This document shows, piece by piece, positions 1-9,863 of a DNA stretch of 64,000 nucleotides (position 1 is the first letter of the stretch; the number at the start of each line of letters is the position of its first letter). Under the pieces are notes generated by a model, which saw only the letters and a list, made by a program, of their open reading frames with translations, searched no databases and was not told the DNA's origin. Origin of the DNA: Serpula lacrymans var. lacrymans S7.9 (lineage: Eukaryota > Basidiomycota > Agaricomycetes > Boletales > Serpulaceae); NCBI RefSeq assembly GCF_000218685.1, contig NW_006763297.1:2467482-2531481 (forward strand), given 5' to 3'. The position numbers were made by a program, and so were the translations under genes.

Positions 1-498
1 TAGCAGCTAACTCAAGACGAATGAGACAAAGTTGAAGCGAGTACCTGGCAGTTAGACGCTACTACGATAGCGAGAATTGGATATACCGGTCCGTTTTACA
101 GGGTCAGAAAGGTTGACAGAGGCACAGTGTGATGCCCGCTTATACGTTCAGAGGAATTCGATAATATAGCAGCGTAGATTTTGAAACAAGCAAACGAGCG
201 AAGGATTCATACTATCATGATCATGGTCACGGTCATGATGGGCTCTGATGAAGGACTGGATTCATTCAATTTTACATGTTATAGAAACCGAGGTGGAGCT
301 TTATTCTATACTAAACCCTGAAACTCTAAGTTACCCGAGCCTCAGAAGACAAGAAATACCGTCACAGTAAGTACGTATAGCAAATACACTGTTCACCTTC
401 AATAGTGTATTGAATGATGATAGCTGACATGGATATTCTTATAATAGAATCAGCGGTCTATGAGATATGTAAAGATGATGTAAACTTGAAGCTGAGCC
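1..498. other. Left-edge region without supported gene
   Basis: No reading frame with recognisable protein content was found here. It lies downstream of the aldo/keto reductase, which reads leftward and stops at 499, so part is presumably its 3' UTR. A short CATGATCATGGTCACGGTCATG stretch near 216-238 is locally symmetric but has no assignable role. Confidence 0.4.
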
Positions 499-1886
499 TC
501 AGCCAGCTACTCGTCTGAAGATGAAGAACACGATTGAAAGCTTGACCAAGCCCCACAGTAGGAAAGCGGCAAGTGATAACACAGTCTTGTACCTTCTCCG
601 GAAGAATGAAGGAGGTCCATTGGCCCCTGCTTTGTCGATAGCCGCGATTTCTTCGTCAGTCAAAGGTGCTAGAACCAAAGGTCAGTTAAACACTGCTAAG
701 GATTTGATAGAATGTCATACCTAGGTCTTCTATCGCCAAATACTCTTGAAGTCGATCTTTACTTCTGCTCGTTCTGTAAGGCAATATATAAGGCAAAGAC
801 AGTAAAAAGTGCAGAAAAACTCACGTTACTACGACTACACCTTTGCTCCTCACCCATAAGAAGATTACTTGAGTCGGTGTAATCCCAAGGCGAGAAGCGG
901 CTGCTTTCAGGGGAGCATCAACAGGACCACCAGAATATTTGGTGATTGGACTTGGATATTACTGTCAGTCAAGGGTTGGCAGTGATTACAAAAGAACCTA
1001 CGTAAGGCTGCTGTAAGCTTCAACGATGATACCATGTTGAGCGCAAAAATCTAGGAGGCTTTTATGCGACGTATAGTTGTAAGGGTGAAACTCGATCTGT
1101 AGGCCTTGGTAAATAAATGCACTAGAAAGGTGAAATGCTAGAAATTAGGAGTATACTTGGTTAACAGCAGGCTTTATGGATGCAGTTTTATAGACGGTTT
1201 GTAGTTGTTCGAGATTGAAGTTGCTCACGCCAATGCTCCTATAGCGACTGGTCACTTGACCTAACAACACGATAGCCCTAGAAAATGTGCGCACGTTGCC
1301 AGTCTACTATTCTTGAAGCCTTCGAATTCTCGCCAAGCAGCCTCAAAGTCCTTCACAGCTTCAGGGAAATGAATGAGGTAAAGGTCAACATGCTTGATAC
1401 CAAGCTAGACATATTGATGCGCTTGAATCCATAGAACCGCTGGATATAGATATGACAAGTGCTGACCTTTGATAAGCTATTCTGAAAGGACTCCTGAATG
1501 GTCGTCTCTCCGCCGTATTTGGTGGTAATATACAAGTCGGAACGTGAGAGTCCACTTTCTCTTATCGCAATCCCAACATTTTCTTCGGTCTTGTATACTG
1601 TACGATAACCGTGATCGTTAGAAGTGATTTAGAGAACTTTCTCAATAGGAACTTACTGGCTGCTGTGTCAATGTGACAAAAACCGACGTCTATAGCTTGT
1701 TGGACATATTTGGTGACGTCGTCTTCATATTTCATTGACGAGCCTGTACCAAAGGCTATCGTGGGTAGCTATTATAGAGCGAAAATGAATATATTTATGC
1801 TCTAAAATAGCTAGCAAGCAACCAGAGTAAGAATACATCGTGCTCACCAGGCTGCCATCGTTCAACCGCACTGACTGGAAATGCAT
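499..1886 (-). CDS. Aldo/keto reductase with C-terminal membrane segment
   Basis: NAD(P)H-dependent carbonyl reductase of the AKR superfamily; the substrate cannot be told. Reading leftward with several short introns, the N-terminus starts MHFQSVRLNDGSL and joins LPTIAFGTGSS after an intron. The AKR tetrad is visible: Asp in HIDTA, Tyr in YKTEENVG, Lys in ITTKYGG and His in HVDLYLIHFP. Further landmarks are IGVSNFN, KPAVNQ, RLGITPTQVIFLW and the end motif LTDEEIAAIDKAGANGP. After this normal end the frame continues about 40 residues: a basic FFRRRYK, then a hydrophobic stretch of about 23 residues, then FRRVAG and TGA at 499-501. That suggests a tail anchor to a membrane, which is inferred rather than known. 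ATG is at 1884-1886. Individual exon edges are approximate, but the family call is firm. Confidence 0.85.
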
Positions 1887-2233
1887 GTCGCCGGTTTGCT
1901 AGTAGAAAAAGGAGGAATGGTTTGGATGGAAGATTCAAAATGAAGTTCGAGAGAATCCCACATATATCCCAGCCTATTCTTAATCTTGCGACGGGTAAAC
2001 CATAAACAAAGCGCAAGGATAAGTATCAGAAAGGAGTTCCTGCACACGCCAGTCTCGGCAAGACCGAAATCCTTCCATAGAGCGTGGGTACAATCTTATC
2101 TTATCTAAGACCTAACCTTGCCTTAAGGTCTGTTCCCATGCCTTTCTTAATAAACCTCGGCTCTTTCACTTACCACCATTAGAAACCTTGTCACTGACTT
2201 GGTCTTGGGAAAAAAGCCAAAATTCCATAACAT

Positions 2234-3641
2234 ATGGCTGAAGTTACAGTTATACCTTCTCCAACTCTCTCGGATGACGATTTGGACTTCCCTCCCATTC
2301 TGGATGAGATCCTCTTACCCTCTCGTAGGTCAGAGTCACCGTTGAGAAAGCGGGCTCGACATCGTAGTTCAAGCTCAATAACTAATCGCCCAGAGTCATC
2401 GTCTACACCAATAACACAACATACACTCTTGAAGAGAGATCCCAAGTATTACTTTTCTGATGGAAGCTGCATTATTCGTATTGAAAACACACTCTTCAAT
2501 GTATGTTCGCTACGCCGGCTGTTTATGGTTTCTTCTGACTGCGCCTCGTATGGTTCAGGTACACCGCACAATTTTGTCCGTAGATACCTCTTCGTTTGGT
2601 TCTATGTTTAGCCTACCGCAAGGAGATAAGCAAGAAGAAGGCACTTCCGACGACAATCCTATCGTCCTTCAGGGTGATACAGCAGAAGAATTCAGGAATT
2701 TTCTATGGTCTCTTTATGCCTTGTGCGTTTTTTTTTACCCTGTCAGCGCACGTAAAACTCAATTTGACTAATACGCTAATAGGCCACACGAGCTGATGTC
2801 TACACGTTCCCCTCAAGCTAACCTCACACAACTTATTGATATCGCTCGAGTCGCAAATAAATATTCATTCAAGTCGACAGAAACATGGGCGCTCGACGCA
2901 ATCCATGATTTTGTCAATCGAAAACCTTCACCTATCCTCACGTCCATCCCTGCATCCCATATGCATTCTGCAAACACATCTATATCAGCCTGCGAGGGCA
3001 CTGAGCAGTTAACGCGGCTGGTCCGTCTTGCTCAAATGTGTAACCATGCCAAGTTACTAGAGACTATGGTCTCTTTACTCCAACAACTCATGTCGTCGTC
3101 TCTTCAATACGCATATCTTGCAATGACAATTGCTGACGAGCTCAATCTCAGGAGCCTTCGCGGCGCAGCCTATCTAGAAGTGATGGAGAAAGCCAAGTTC
3201 ACCTGCAATTCCAATGCTGACAACGAGACGCAGCAGACCTCGATTAGCGGTGACCAGGATCGCCTCGTTGTTACTCCAACACAACAACTTCGCTTACTCT
3301 CTGGCCATTACCGTCTTTCTACGGCTTGGGAACGGTTGCGCGTTGTGCCCCCACACTTTGAACACGCCCCTTCTTGTGGGGCTACTTGGCACCAGAATGG
3401 TTGTACACAGAGTTGGACGGAGTTCTGGAAGGAGAAGACCCGAATTGAGAGTGTACATTCGCTCGCGATCGCAGACGTGCTGGGGCGACTGAAGGCCATG
3501 GCGAAGGAGTTTGATAGATGGGGTTCGGCCACTTATATGCATCACGACTGCCGAATGTCAGCCAGGCGTTCGATTCATGATAAGATCAAACAGATCCAAG
3601 AAGCGCTGCCTGACTATTTCTCTGAATCTGGCGATTATTAA
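2234..3641 (+). CDS. BTB/POZ domain protein
   Basis: Exons 2234-2500, 2559-2722 and 2783-3641 join in frame. An acidic, serine-rich N-terminus of about 70 residues leads into a BTB fold: KRDPKYYFSDGSCIIRIENT, then after intron 1 VHRTILSVDTSSFGSMF, and EEFRNFLWSLYALPHEL. The C-terminal part contains LIDIARVANKYSFKSTETWA, then helical sequence. BTB domains mediate dimerisation and, in many proteins, Cullin-3 adaptor function. Proteins with this layout are numerous in Agaricomycetes and mostly uncharacterised. There is no BACK-Kelch or zinc-finger partner, so the specific role is unknown. The ATG at 2234 is the first one ahead of the conserved frame. The stop is TAA at 3639-3641. Confidence 0.8.
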
Positions 3642-3769
3642 GGCTAAATCGCACTGTAATATAAGCCTCCTCTTTACTTACGTTCCCTCGACATTTCACG
3701 TGCTATCAACGCTGCATCAATTCATACCCTCTGGATCGCTGTGTAGTATAGTGGTTTACACTTGTATGC

Positions 3770-4383
3770 TTATGGTTTAAAACTTCTGCCTTTCCCTTTT
3801 CCGTTTTGCTTCCCAGCTGTCATTCTGCTCATACCTTCGTTATTATACCGTGGGCCACTATTCCACGGCCCATTTGAAATATTAGGGGCTGTATTAGATC
3901 CATTACTAAGTGTGGTAGTCATTAGGCTTTTCATCAAAGCGTCCATGTCATTTGAAGAGGGTTGTTGCTCTAAGGCAACCTGCGAGCCTCGTAAAAGGGT
4001 CTGTTCAAAGAGCTCGTCGTCCTCGAGTTGCTGGACACGCCGACGAAGGTTTCGTACGATATTTTCGTATAATACTGCGTATACTGTCAACAACCGTGCC
4101 CAGAAAATGGTGAAAAAGGATACACACTTATCTCTTCTGCTTGTGTCTTTGGTTTTTGGATTAAAGGAGTGCGATCGGCCCTTATCTCCTCCTCTTTTTG
4201 CCAGTCAAGCTTCAAAGCCTCCAGACACTTCTTCTCAAAAGCATCCTGACTTAATTCCATATCCGAAAGAGACGTCTCGTCAGGTCCATATGCCGTTCCG
4301 ACCGAGCTCGCAGGAGAGGGGGCACGGATGACGGGAGATGCATATGCGGGATCGCCTGTGTGGATTTGCTGGGCATGAGGCAT
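3770..4383 (-). CDS. Small conserved hypothetical protein
   Basis: Two exons on the minus strand. Exon 1 starts at the ATG at 4381-4383 (MPHAQQIHTGDPAYASP) and contains a charged helix (QDAFEKKCLEALKLDWQKEE, then IRADRTPLIQKP). A GT-AG intron then joins it in frame to ILYENIVRNLRRRVQQLEDD and ELFEQTLLRG. The tail is low complexity (Ser, Asn, Gly, Met rich) and ends GKGKGRSFKP. The well-formed central helices, probably a short coiled coil, and the clean splice argue for a real gene. I do not recognise the family and give no function. It is divergent from RNR1 and shares the 543-bp upstream region 4384-4926 with it. Confidence 0.6.
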
Positions 4384-4556
4384 GATAGAAAGGGACAGAA
4401 GCAATCTCAGTCAGATATAGAACGAAGACGAAAGATAAGTAAACGAAATAAAGATAAAATAAGTTGGAAACAAGAAAGGAAATGAACGCCTCGAGGCAGA
4501 CACCGCCAGCGTGTTGGGGGATGGGAAAGATGACGCGCCTACAACAAACGAAAACA

Positions 4557-4562
4557 ACGCGT
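4557..4562. promoter_or_regulatory. MluI cell-cycle box (ACGCGT), distal RNR1 site
   Basis: Perfect ACGCGT about 370 bp before the RNR1 ATG, in the context AACAACGCGTCAATT. This hexamer is the MBF (Mbp1/Swi6) site in yeasts. Function here is inferred from the target gene. Confidence 0.45.
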
Positions 4563-4823
4563 CAATTATTCTTGTTGATTACCGCGTTGTGACCCTAACC
4601 TAGGCCTCGATTTCCGAATAAGGCTTAGTAGAAACTGTTAAAATACCCAGTTTGTATATAAAAACTATGATGTCTGGTCCTAAAACTCCTGATATGTACT
4701 AAAGTATACTAAAATATGGGTATTATTAAGCATAAATTGGCTGTTTTACCTTGCAACATAATTCTGAAACCCCTGAACGTGCCACTCGCTTAGTAATGCG
4801 AACTTCATTTAAAAAGTTGCGCG

Positions 4824-4829
4824 ACGCGT
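4824..4829. promoter_or_regulatory. MluI cell-cycle box (ACGCGT), proximal RNR1 site
   Basis: Perfect ACGCGT about 100 bp before the RNR1 ATG, in the context GCGCGACGCGTTGA. The distance fits an upstream activating element near the transcription start. Confidence 0.5.
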
Positions 4830-4926
4830 TGATTCTCTCCTTCACCTCGCTCACCACCTTCCCCCATTCTCGCTACCCTGTACAACGGCTATTGTGCCTG
4901 CCATCGTCTAATTAACCGCATACCAG

Positions 4927-7900
4927 ATGGCCTTTGTATTCAAAAGAGGTTCGTCTTGGATCTTTCGTGTAGTACTGTGCTTATTGTGCTGATCGCGACT
5001 TTTGCATACGATAGATGGGTAAGCTACCCTCACTGAATATAATAGCACCTTGTTATTAATTTGATATATCATGGCCATCAGGCGTAAGGAACGCGTTCAG
5101 TTCGATAAGGTACGCGTCAAAACGTGTATCGATCTAAGTGTAGCCAAGCTCATCTTCCGTAGATTACTGCTAGGATAAACAAACTTTGCTACGGCCTCGA
5201 TGTTGACTACGTCGACCCTATTGAGTCGGTCTGCTTTCTTCAATAGGCGACTAAATGTCTGATCTATCGAGTCAGGATCACGCAAAAGGTTATCGCTGGT
5301 GTCTATCAGGGAGTGACGACAGTAGAACTTGATGTATGCTCTTTCAATCTGCACATTTTGCATTAAACCAAACGTTATCCAGAACCTCGCAGCTGAGACT
5401 GCTGCCTACCTTACCACCAAGCATCCCGACTATGCTATTCTTGCAGCACGTATCGCCATCTCGAACCTTCACAAGGAGACCAAGAAAAATTTCTCCCAGG
5501 TAGTGAAAGATCTCTATGAATATAGTGCGCTATCTTGGTCTTTCTTACTCGAAGCTCTGACATAATATGCTGTGCAGTTAACCCCAAGAATGGCAGAGCT
5601 GCCAGTATGATCTCTAAAGAGACGTACGAAGTTGTCCAAGCTCACGCGGAAACGTTGGACTCGGCTATTATCTATGATCGTGATTTCCACTATAACTTGT
5701 ATGTTAGTCTCAGATCGTTTCTCTCGTCATAGCTAACGTACGGGATTATGTAGCTTTGGATTCAAAACTCTCGAACGATCTTATCTTTTGAGAATCAACA
5801 ACCGTGTCGCCGAACGCCCTCAGCACATGATCATGCGAGTTGCGGTTGGCATTCATGGCTCGGACATAGATCGTGTCCTAGAGACATATCATCTTATGTC
5901 AGAGCGATACTTTACGCATGCATCCCCAACATTGTTCAATGCCGGCACGCCCCATCCACAGCTCAGCTCGTGCTTCTTAGTTTGTATGAAAGACGATTCT
6001 ATTGAAGGTATTTATGACACGTTGAAAAATTGTGCCATGATTAGCAAGACTGCTGGTGGTATTGGGTTGAATATCCATTGTATCCGTGCTACAGGGTAAG
6101 TTCGGGATGATCACATAACCTATCATCATTTTCATTTCGCTCATTGCTCACTAGTTCTTACATCGCTGGGACGAATGGATATTCGAACGGTATTGTTCCC
6201 ATGCTTCGTGCTTACGATGCTACTGCTCGTTACGTTGACCAGGGTGGCAATAAGCGTCCTGGCGCGTTTGCTATATACCTTGAGCCCTGGCACAACGATA
6301 TTTTTGACTTCATCGATCTTCGAAAAAATCACGGTAAAGAAGAGTCCCGTGCCCGAGACTTGTTCTATGCCCTTTGGATTCCTGATTTATTGTACGTGGC
6401 TCCTCTACTATCCAATACACTTGTGCTAACTATCTTCATTAAAGCATGAAACGTGTTGAAGCTAACGGAGAGTGGTCATTGTTTTGTCCTAACGAGGCCC
6501 CCAATTTGCACGAGGTTTACGGAGAAGAGTTTGAGGCCTTATATGAAAAGTACGAAAAGGAGGGTCGTTCTAGACGAACTATACCGGCCCAGAAGTTATG
6601 GTACGCCATATTAGAAGCCCAGATTGAAACCGGTGGTCCTTTCATGTGTTACAAGGATGCTGCTAACCGTAAGTTTTTATACTTCGCATATATGTTTGCG
6701 CTGGACTTAACTCAACTATGTTGCTTTGATAGGCAAGTCCAACCAGAAGAATCTGGGAACTATCAAGTCGTCTAACCTCTGCACTGAGATCATCGAATAC
6801 TCATCTCCTGACGAGACTGCAGTCTGCAATCTCGCTTCTATGGCTCTTCCTTCATTTATTGTGAATGGCAAGTATGATTTCCAGAAGTTACACGACGTCG
6901 CCAAAGTCATTACCAAAAACTTGAATCGTATTATTGACGTCAACTACTACCCAACTCCTGAGGCTCGTAGATCAAACATGCGTCATCGTCCCATTGGAGT
7001 TGGTGTGCAGGGCCTGGCAGATGCGTTTATGGCACTTCGCATGCCGTTTGATTCTCCCGAAGCAAAGGAGCTCAACATTCAGATATTCGAAACCATTTAC
7101 CACGCTGCTCTAGAATCCAGTAGTGAGTTGGCGGAGAAGGAGGGCCCGTATGAAACATGGAAAGGCAGCCCGGCAGAGCAGGGCCAGTTGCAGTTCGACC
7201 TATGGGGAGTTACTCCAACGGATTTGTGGGATTGGACATCCTTGAAAGAAAGGATTGCTCGTACTGGTCTACGGAACTCGTTGCTTCTGGCTCCTATGCC
7301 CACAGCCTCGACTAGTCAAATCCTCGGCTTCAACGAGTGCTTCGAGCCATACACTAGGTGAGTTTCATGACATAGAGGTTGTATTGGTTATTGACATTAT
7401 ATGTTAGCAACATCTATACCCGTCGCGTGCTCGCGGGTGAATTCCAGATTGTTTGCCCGTGGTTACTCAGAGAATTAGTGGACCTTGGTCTCTGGAATGA
7501 CCAAATGAAAAATATGATCATTGCTAACAACGGATCTATCCAAAGTATCATTGGCATTCCTGAAGACGTTAAGGCTATCTACAAGACTGTCTGGGAGATC
7601 AGCCAGAAGAAAGTTATCGACCTCGCTGCTGACCGTGGAGCCTTTATTTGCCAAAGTCAGAGCTTGAACATCCACTTACAGTCGCCAACACTCGGGCAGC
7701 TCACTAGTATGCACTTCTACGGGTGGAAAAAGGGTCTGAAAACGGGCATGTATTATATGCGAACACGCCCTGCTGCTCAGGCTATCCAGTTCACGGTCGA
7801 CCAGAGCTTTATCAAAGATGCCCAAAAGAACAAGCAGAATGGTGCCGCCAGCCGCGTTGGACGTGTCAACGGCCTTCCCACTCCTTCCTCTTCTGCCTCG

Positions 7901-8212
7901 GCATCACCTGTACGAAGTGTCGCTCAGCCGGTGATACCTATACCCGCGTCGACTCTTTCATCATCACTCTCTACCCCATTGTCGCAGACAAGCTCCTCTC
8001 CCTCGCCTGTCGACACCACATCTAGCACTTCGGTCTCGAATGCGGATCCCGTTTCTTTTTTGTCCACTTTGGATGAGAAGACACGACAAGCTGCAGAAAA
8101 AGATCCCGATTTTGCGGCTGCGCTGCAACGGCAACATGAACGTGAACTGGAAGAGGCTAAACTTTTGTGTTCGCTGGAGAACAAGGATGCCTGCGTAATG
8201 TGCTCTGGCTGA
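4927..8212 (+). CDS. RNR1: Ribonucleoside-diphosphate reductase large subunit
   Basis: Reduces ribonucleoside diphosphates to deoxy forms with the R2 subunit, giving dNTPs for replication and repair. Twelve exons join in frame to 889 residues, close to yeast Rnr1: 4927-4948, 5015-5018, 5082-5109, 5163-5224, 5276-5333, 5383-5524, 5578-5698, 5754-6095, 6155-6391, 6445-6668, 6733-7357, 7408-8212. Exon 2 has only 4 nt. The N-terminus ([18 protein letters not shown]) is the ATP-cone. Class I active-site features are present: redox Cys in LSSCFLVC, the N-L-C-T-E motif with the thiyl Cys in [10 protein letters not shown], the second redox Cys in ETAVCNLAS, the radical-transfer Tyr pair in GMYYMRTRP, and the C-terminal shuttle pair in CVMCSG. 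A Ser/Thr/Pro-rich linker of about 90 residues precedes the tail. Upstream ACGCGT sites suggest cell-cycle control. Confidence 0.97.
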
Positions 8213-8573
8213 TTTATCGTTTGATCGTTTGGTTTGTCACTTTAGATTAACATCTCTGTAACCACTATTATGCCTGCCCCATCTGTGTACGTCAGTCTTG
8301 GTTTCTCTGTTATCATCATGCACTTTTATCATCTGAATGTATAACCATTGTTGTGACGAATAATCAGAATTTTCCGCATAGATAAAACAATATATATGTC
8401 AATACTACAGGTCCGTCTGGATCGAATACAAGTGAAGTAAGAAGCACAGCATAGAATATCAACATGTCCGATGTCCAAGATTGGCGTGTGGTATAGTCGT
8501 CACAAAAGTAATGACTGCTCTACAGATTTCATTAGTCTAATGCACAACAAAGAAGTCCTTTCTAGTGAACAAA
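8213..8573. other. Convergent 3' intergenic region
   Basis: This segment lies between the RNR1 stop and the stop of the leftward secreted-protein gene. It is T/A-rich and presumably holds both 3' UTRs. No coding signal was seen. Confidence 0.5.
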
Positions 8574-9609
8574 TTATAGTCGTTTGACTGTCAAAATCGC
8601 GATGCGACCGTCTTGGGCGATAGCATGGTTAACACCTAGGAAATTATGTTAGGTGCAGCTACTACCTTGATGAAATATGCCTCACCTTTCCATCCGGGCT
8701 CAAGGAGGCCTTCCCTCCACTCCACCTCTGCCTTCCACCACATGCTATTCCAAAAACCTCCAGAAACAGCATTGTCAACGAGCAAGTCGCGCCCAATATT
8801 GTAGCCATCTGGTATTATCATATGATTCTTCGCTGAATGCTAAATAAATGGTAAGGTTAGTAGGCAGTATCTGAGGATGCTGTAGCACTTGCTTCTTCTT
8901 TGGATACTCTGCAGGATATAACAATATCAGTCAGTCGTAGGTTACTAAACATGGAGCGACTCACGCTAAGAACCAGGCTCCTGTATCAGCATCCGTGCCA
9001 TTCTGCTTCCACGCTCGAAAGTGATTACCTCCTATTGTCGCTATCTCAACAAACACGCAAACAAGGAAGAGCATAGAGTACGAACCTGCAAAGCTTTCCC
9101 AACATGTGCCCCAGATAGGAAAGTAATACTGGCGTGCAAGTATGTGCTCAGATTTGCGACCATCTCCATCTCCGAGGTCTGCTTTGTGGACATGACCGTA
9201 GTGGAGACCTAGACATTCCTCAGAGAACCCAATGGATCTATTTAAGACTCAGAGTTCAAAAGGACCTTCAGAGATCGCGTAGGGAAGGCTCACTTGTAGT
9301 AAGCGCGGAAGCCGCTATCAGTGAGGATGTAAGGGTCGGACAAGTTGGAAATGATAACGTTTAATGGTTCTCCGAATCTTGGAGTCGTAAACTAGAAAGA
9401 TAGTGAGATTCCAATGCCAACAACTGGAAGCATTGAAAGCACACGTCAAGAAACTGCCCGCCATTGAGTCTTGGGTCGGCCCATCCTATTTCTGGCTTGG
9501 GTACGTCGAGAACTGAGCCACCGAGCACGACCTGGTCGGTCACGGTGATGGTGGGAACGGCGAGGGCAGAGCTGATGGATAAGAGCGTGGTGAAGAGTGA
9601 TAATGCCAT
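8574..9609 (-). CDS. Secreted protein of unknown function (Agaricomycete type)
   Basis: A multi-exon minus-strand gene. The start MALSLFTTLLSISSALAVP is a clear signal peptide with probable cleavage after SALA. The mature protein reads TITVTDQVVLGGSVLDVPKP, then (after an intron) FTTPRFGEPLNVIISNLSDP, SDPYILTDSGFRAYYKS, SEECLGLHYG, GNHFRAWKQNGTDADTGAWF and GYNIGRDLLV, ending GRIAILTVKRL and TAA at 8574-8576. I recall similar small secreted proteins in mushroom genomes but cannot name a characterised family or activity. It is divergent from AVL9, with 254 bp between the start codons. Exon edges in the middle are approximate. Confidence 0.7.
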
Positions 9610-9863
9610 TGTGTCTATGGGACAAGGAAAAGAGGGATGGTTCCCTTGCGAATAGCCTTGCGAATGCTCGCAGGCTCACGAACGGCAGTGCAGCCGTTGT
9701 GTGATTCGCATTCGAATGGAGTAGGCAAGGGGAAAAGCGCCAGACCACGTGCTTATCGCGGAACACACACCCTAGCCCGGATTTGCTCGCGAGATTCCCA
9801 AGGACGTTCCCGTCTCTGTGGCAGGAACCAAAAGATCTCTGAAAAGGCTGGCTTGAATCAAAC

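Larger units (their letters stand above)
4384..4926. promoter_or_regulatory. Divergent promoter region upstream of RNR1
   Basis: This is the intergenic segment between the small hypothetical gene (leftward) and RNR1 (rightward). It carries two perfect ACGCGT hexamers (listed separately) and one near match, TGACGCGCC, around 4531. These MluI cell-cycle boxes are the known binding sites of the yeast MBF factor, which drives RNR1 orthologues at G1/S. The remainder is AT-rich, with no other gene seen. Confidence 0.5.

Noticed and set aside
5088..5093. Further ACGCGT-like sites in transcribed regions (5091, 17661, 19098)
   Set aside because: They fall in exons, introns or an unassigned gap rather than near a start codon, so they were not called regulatory.
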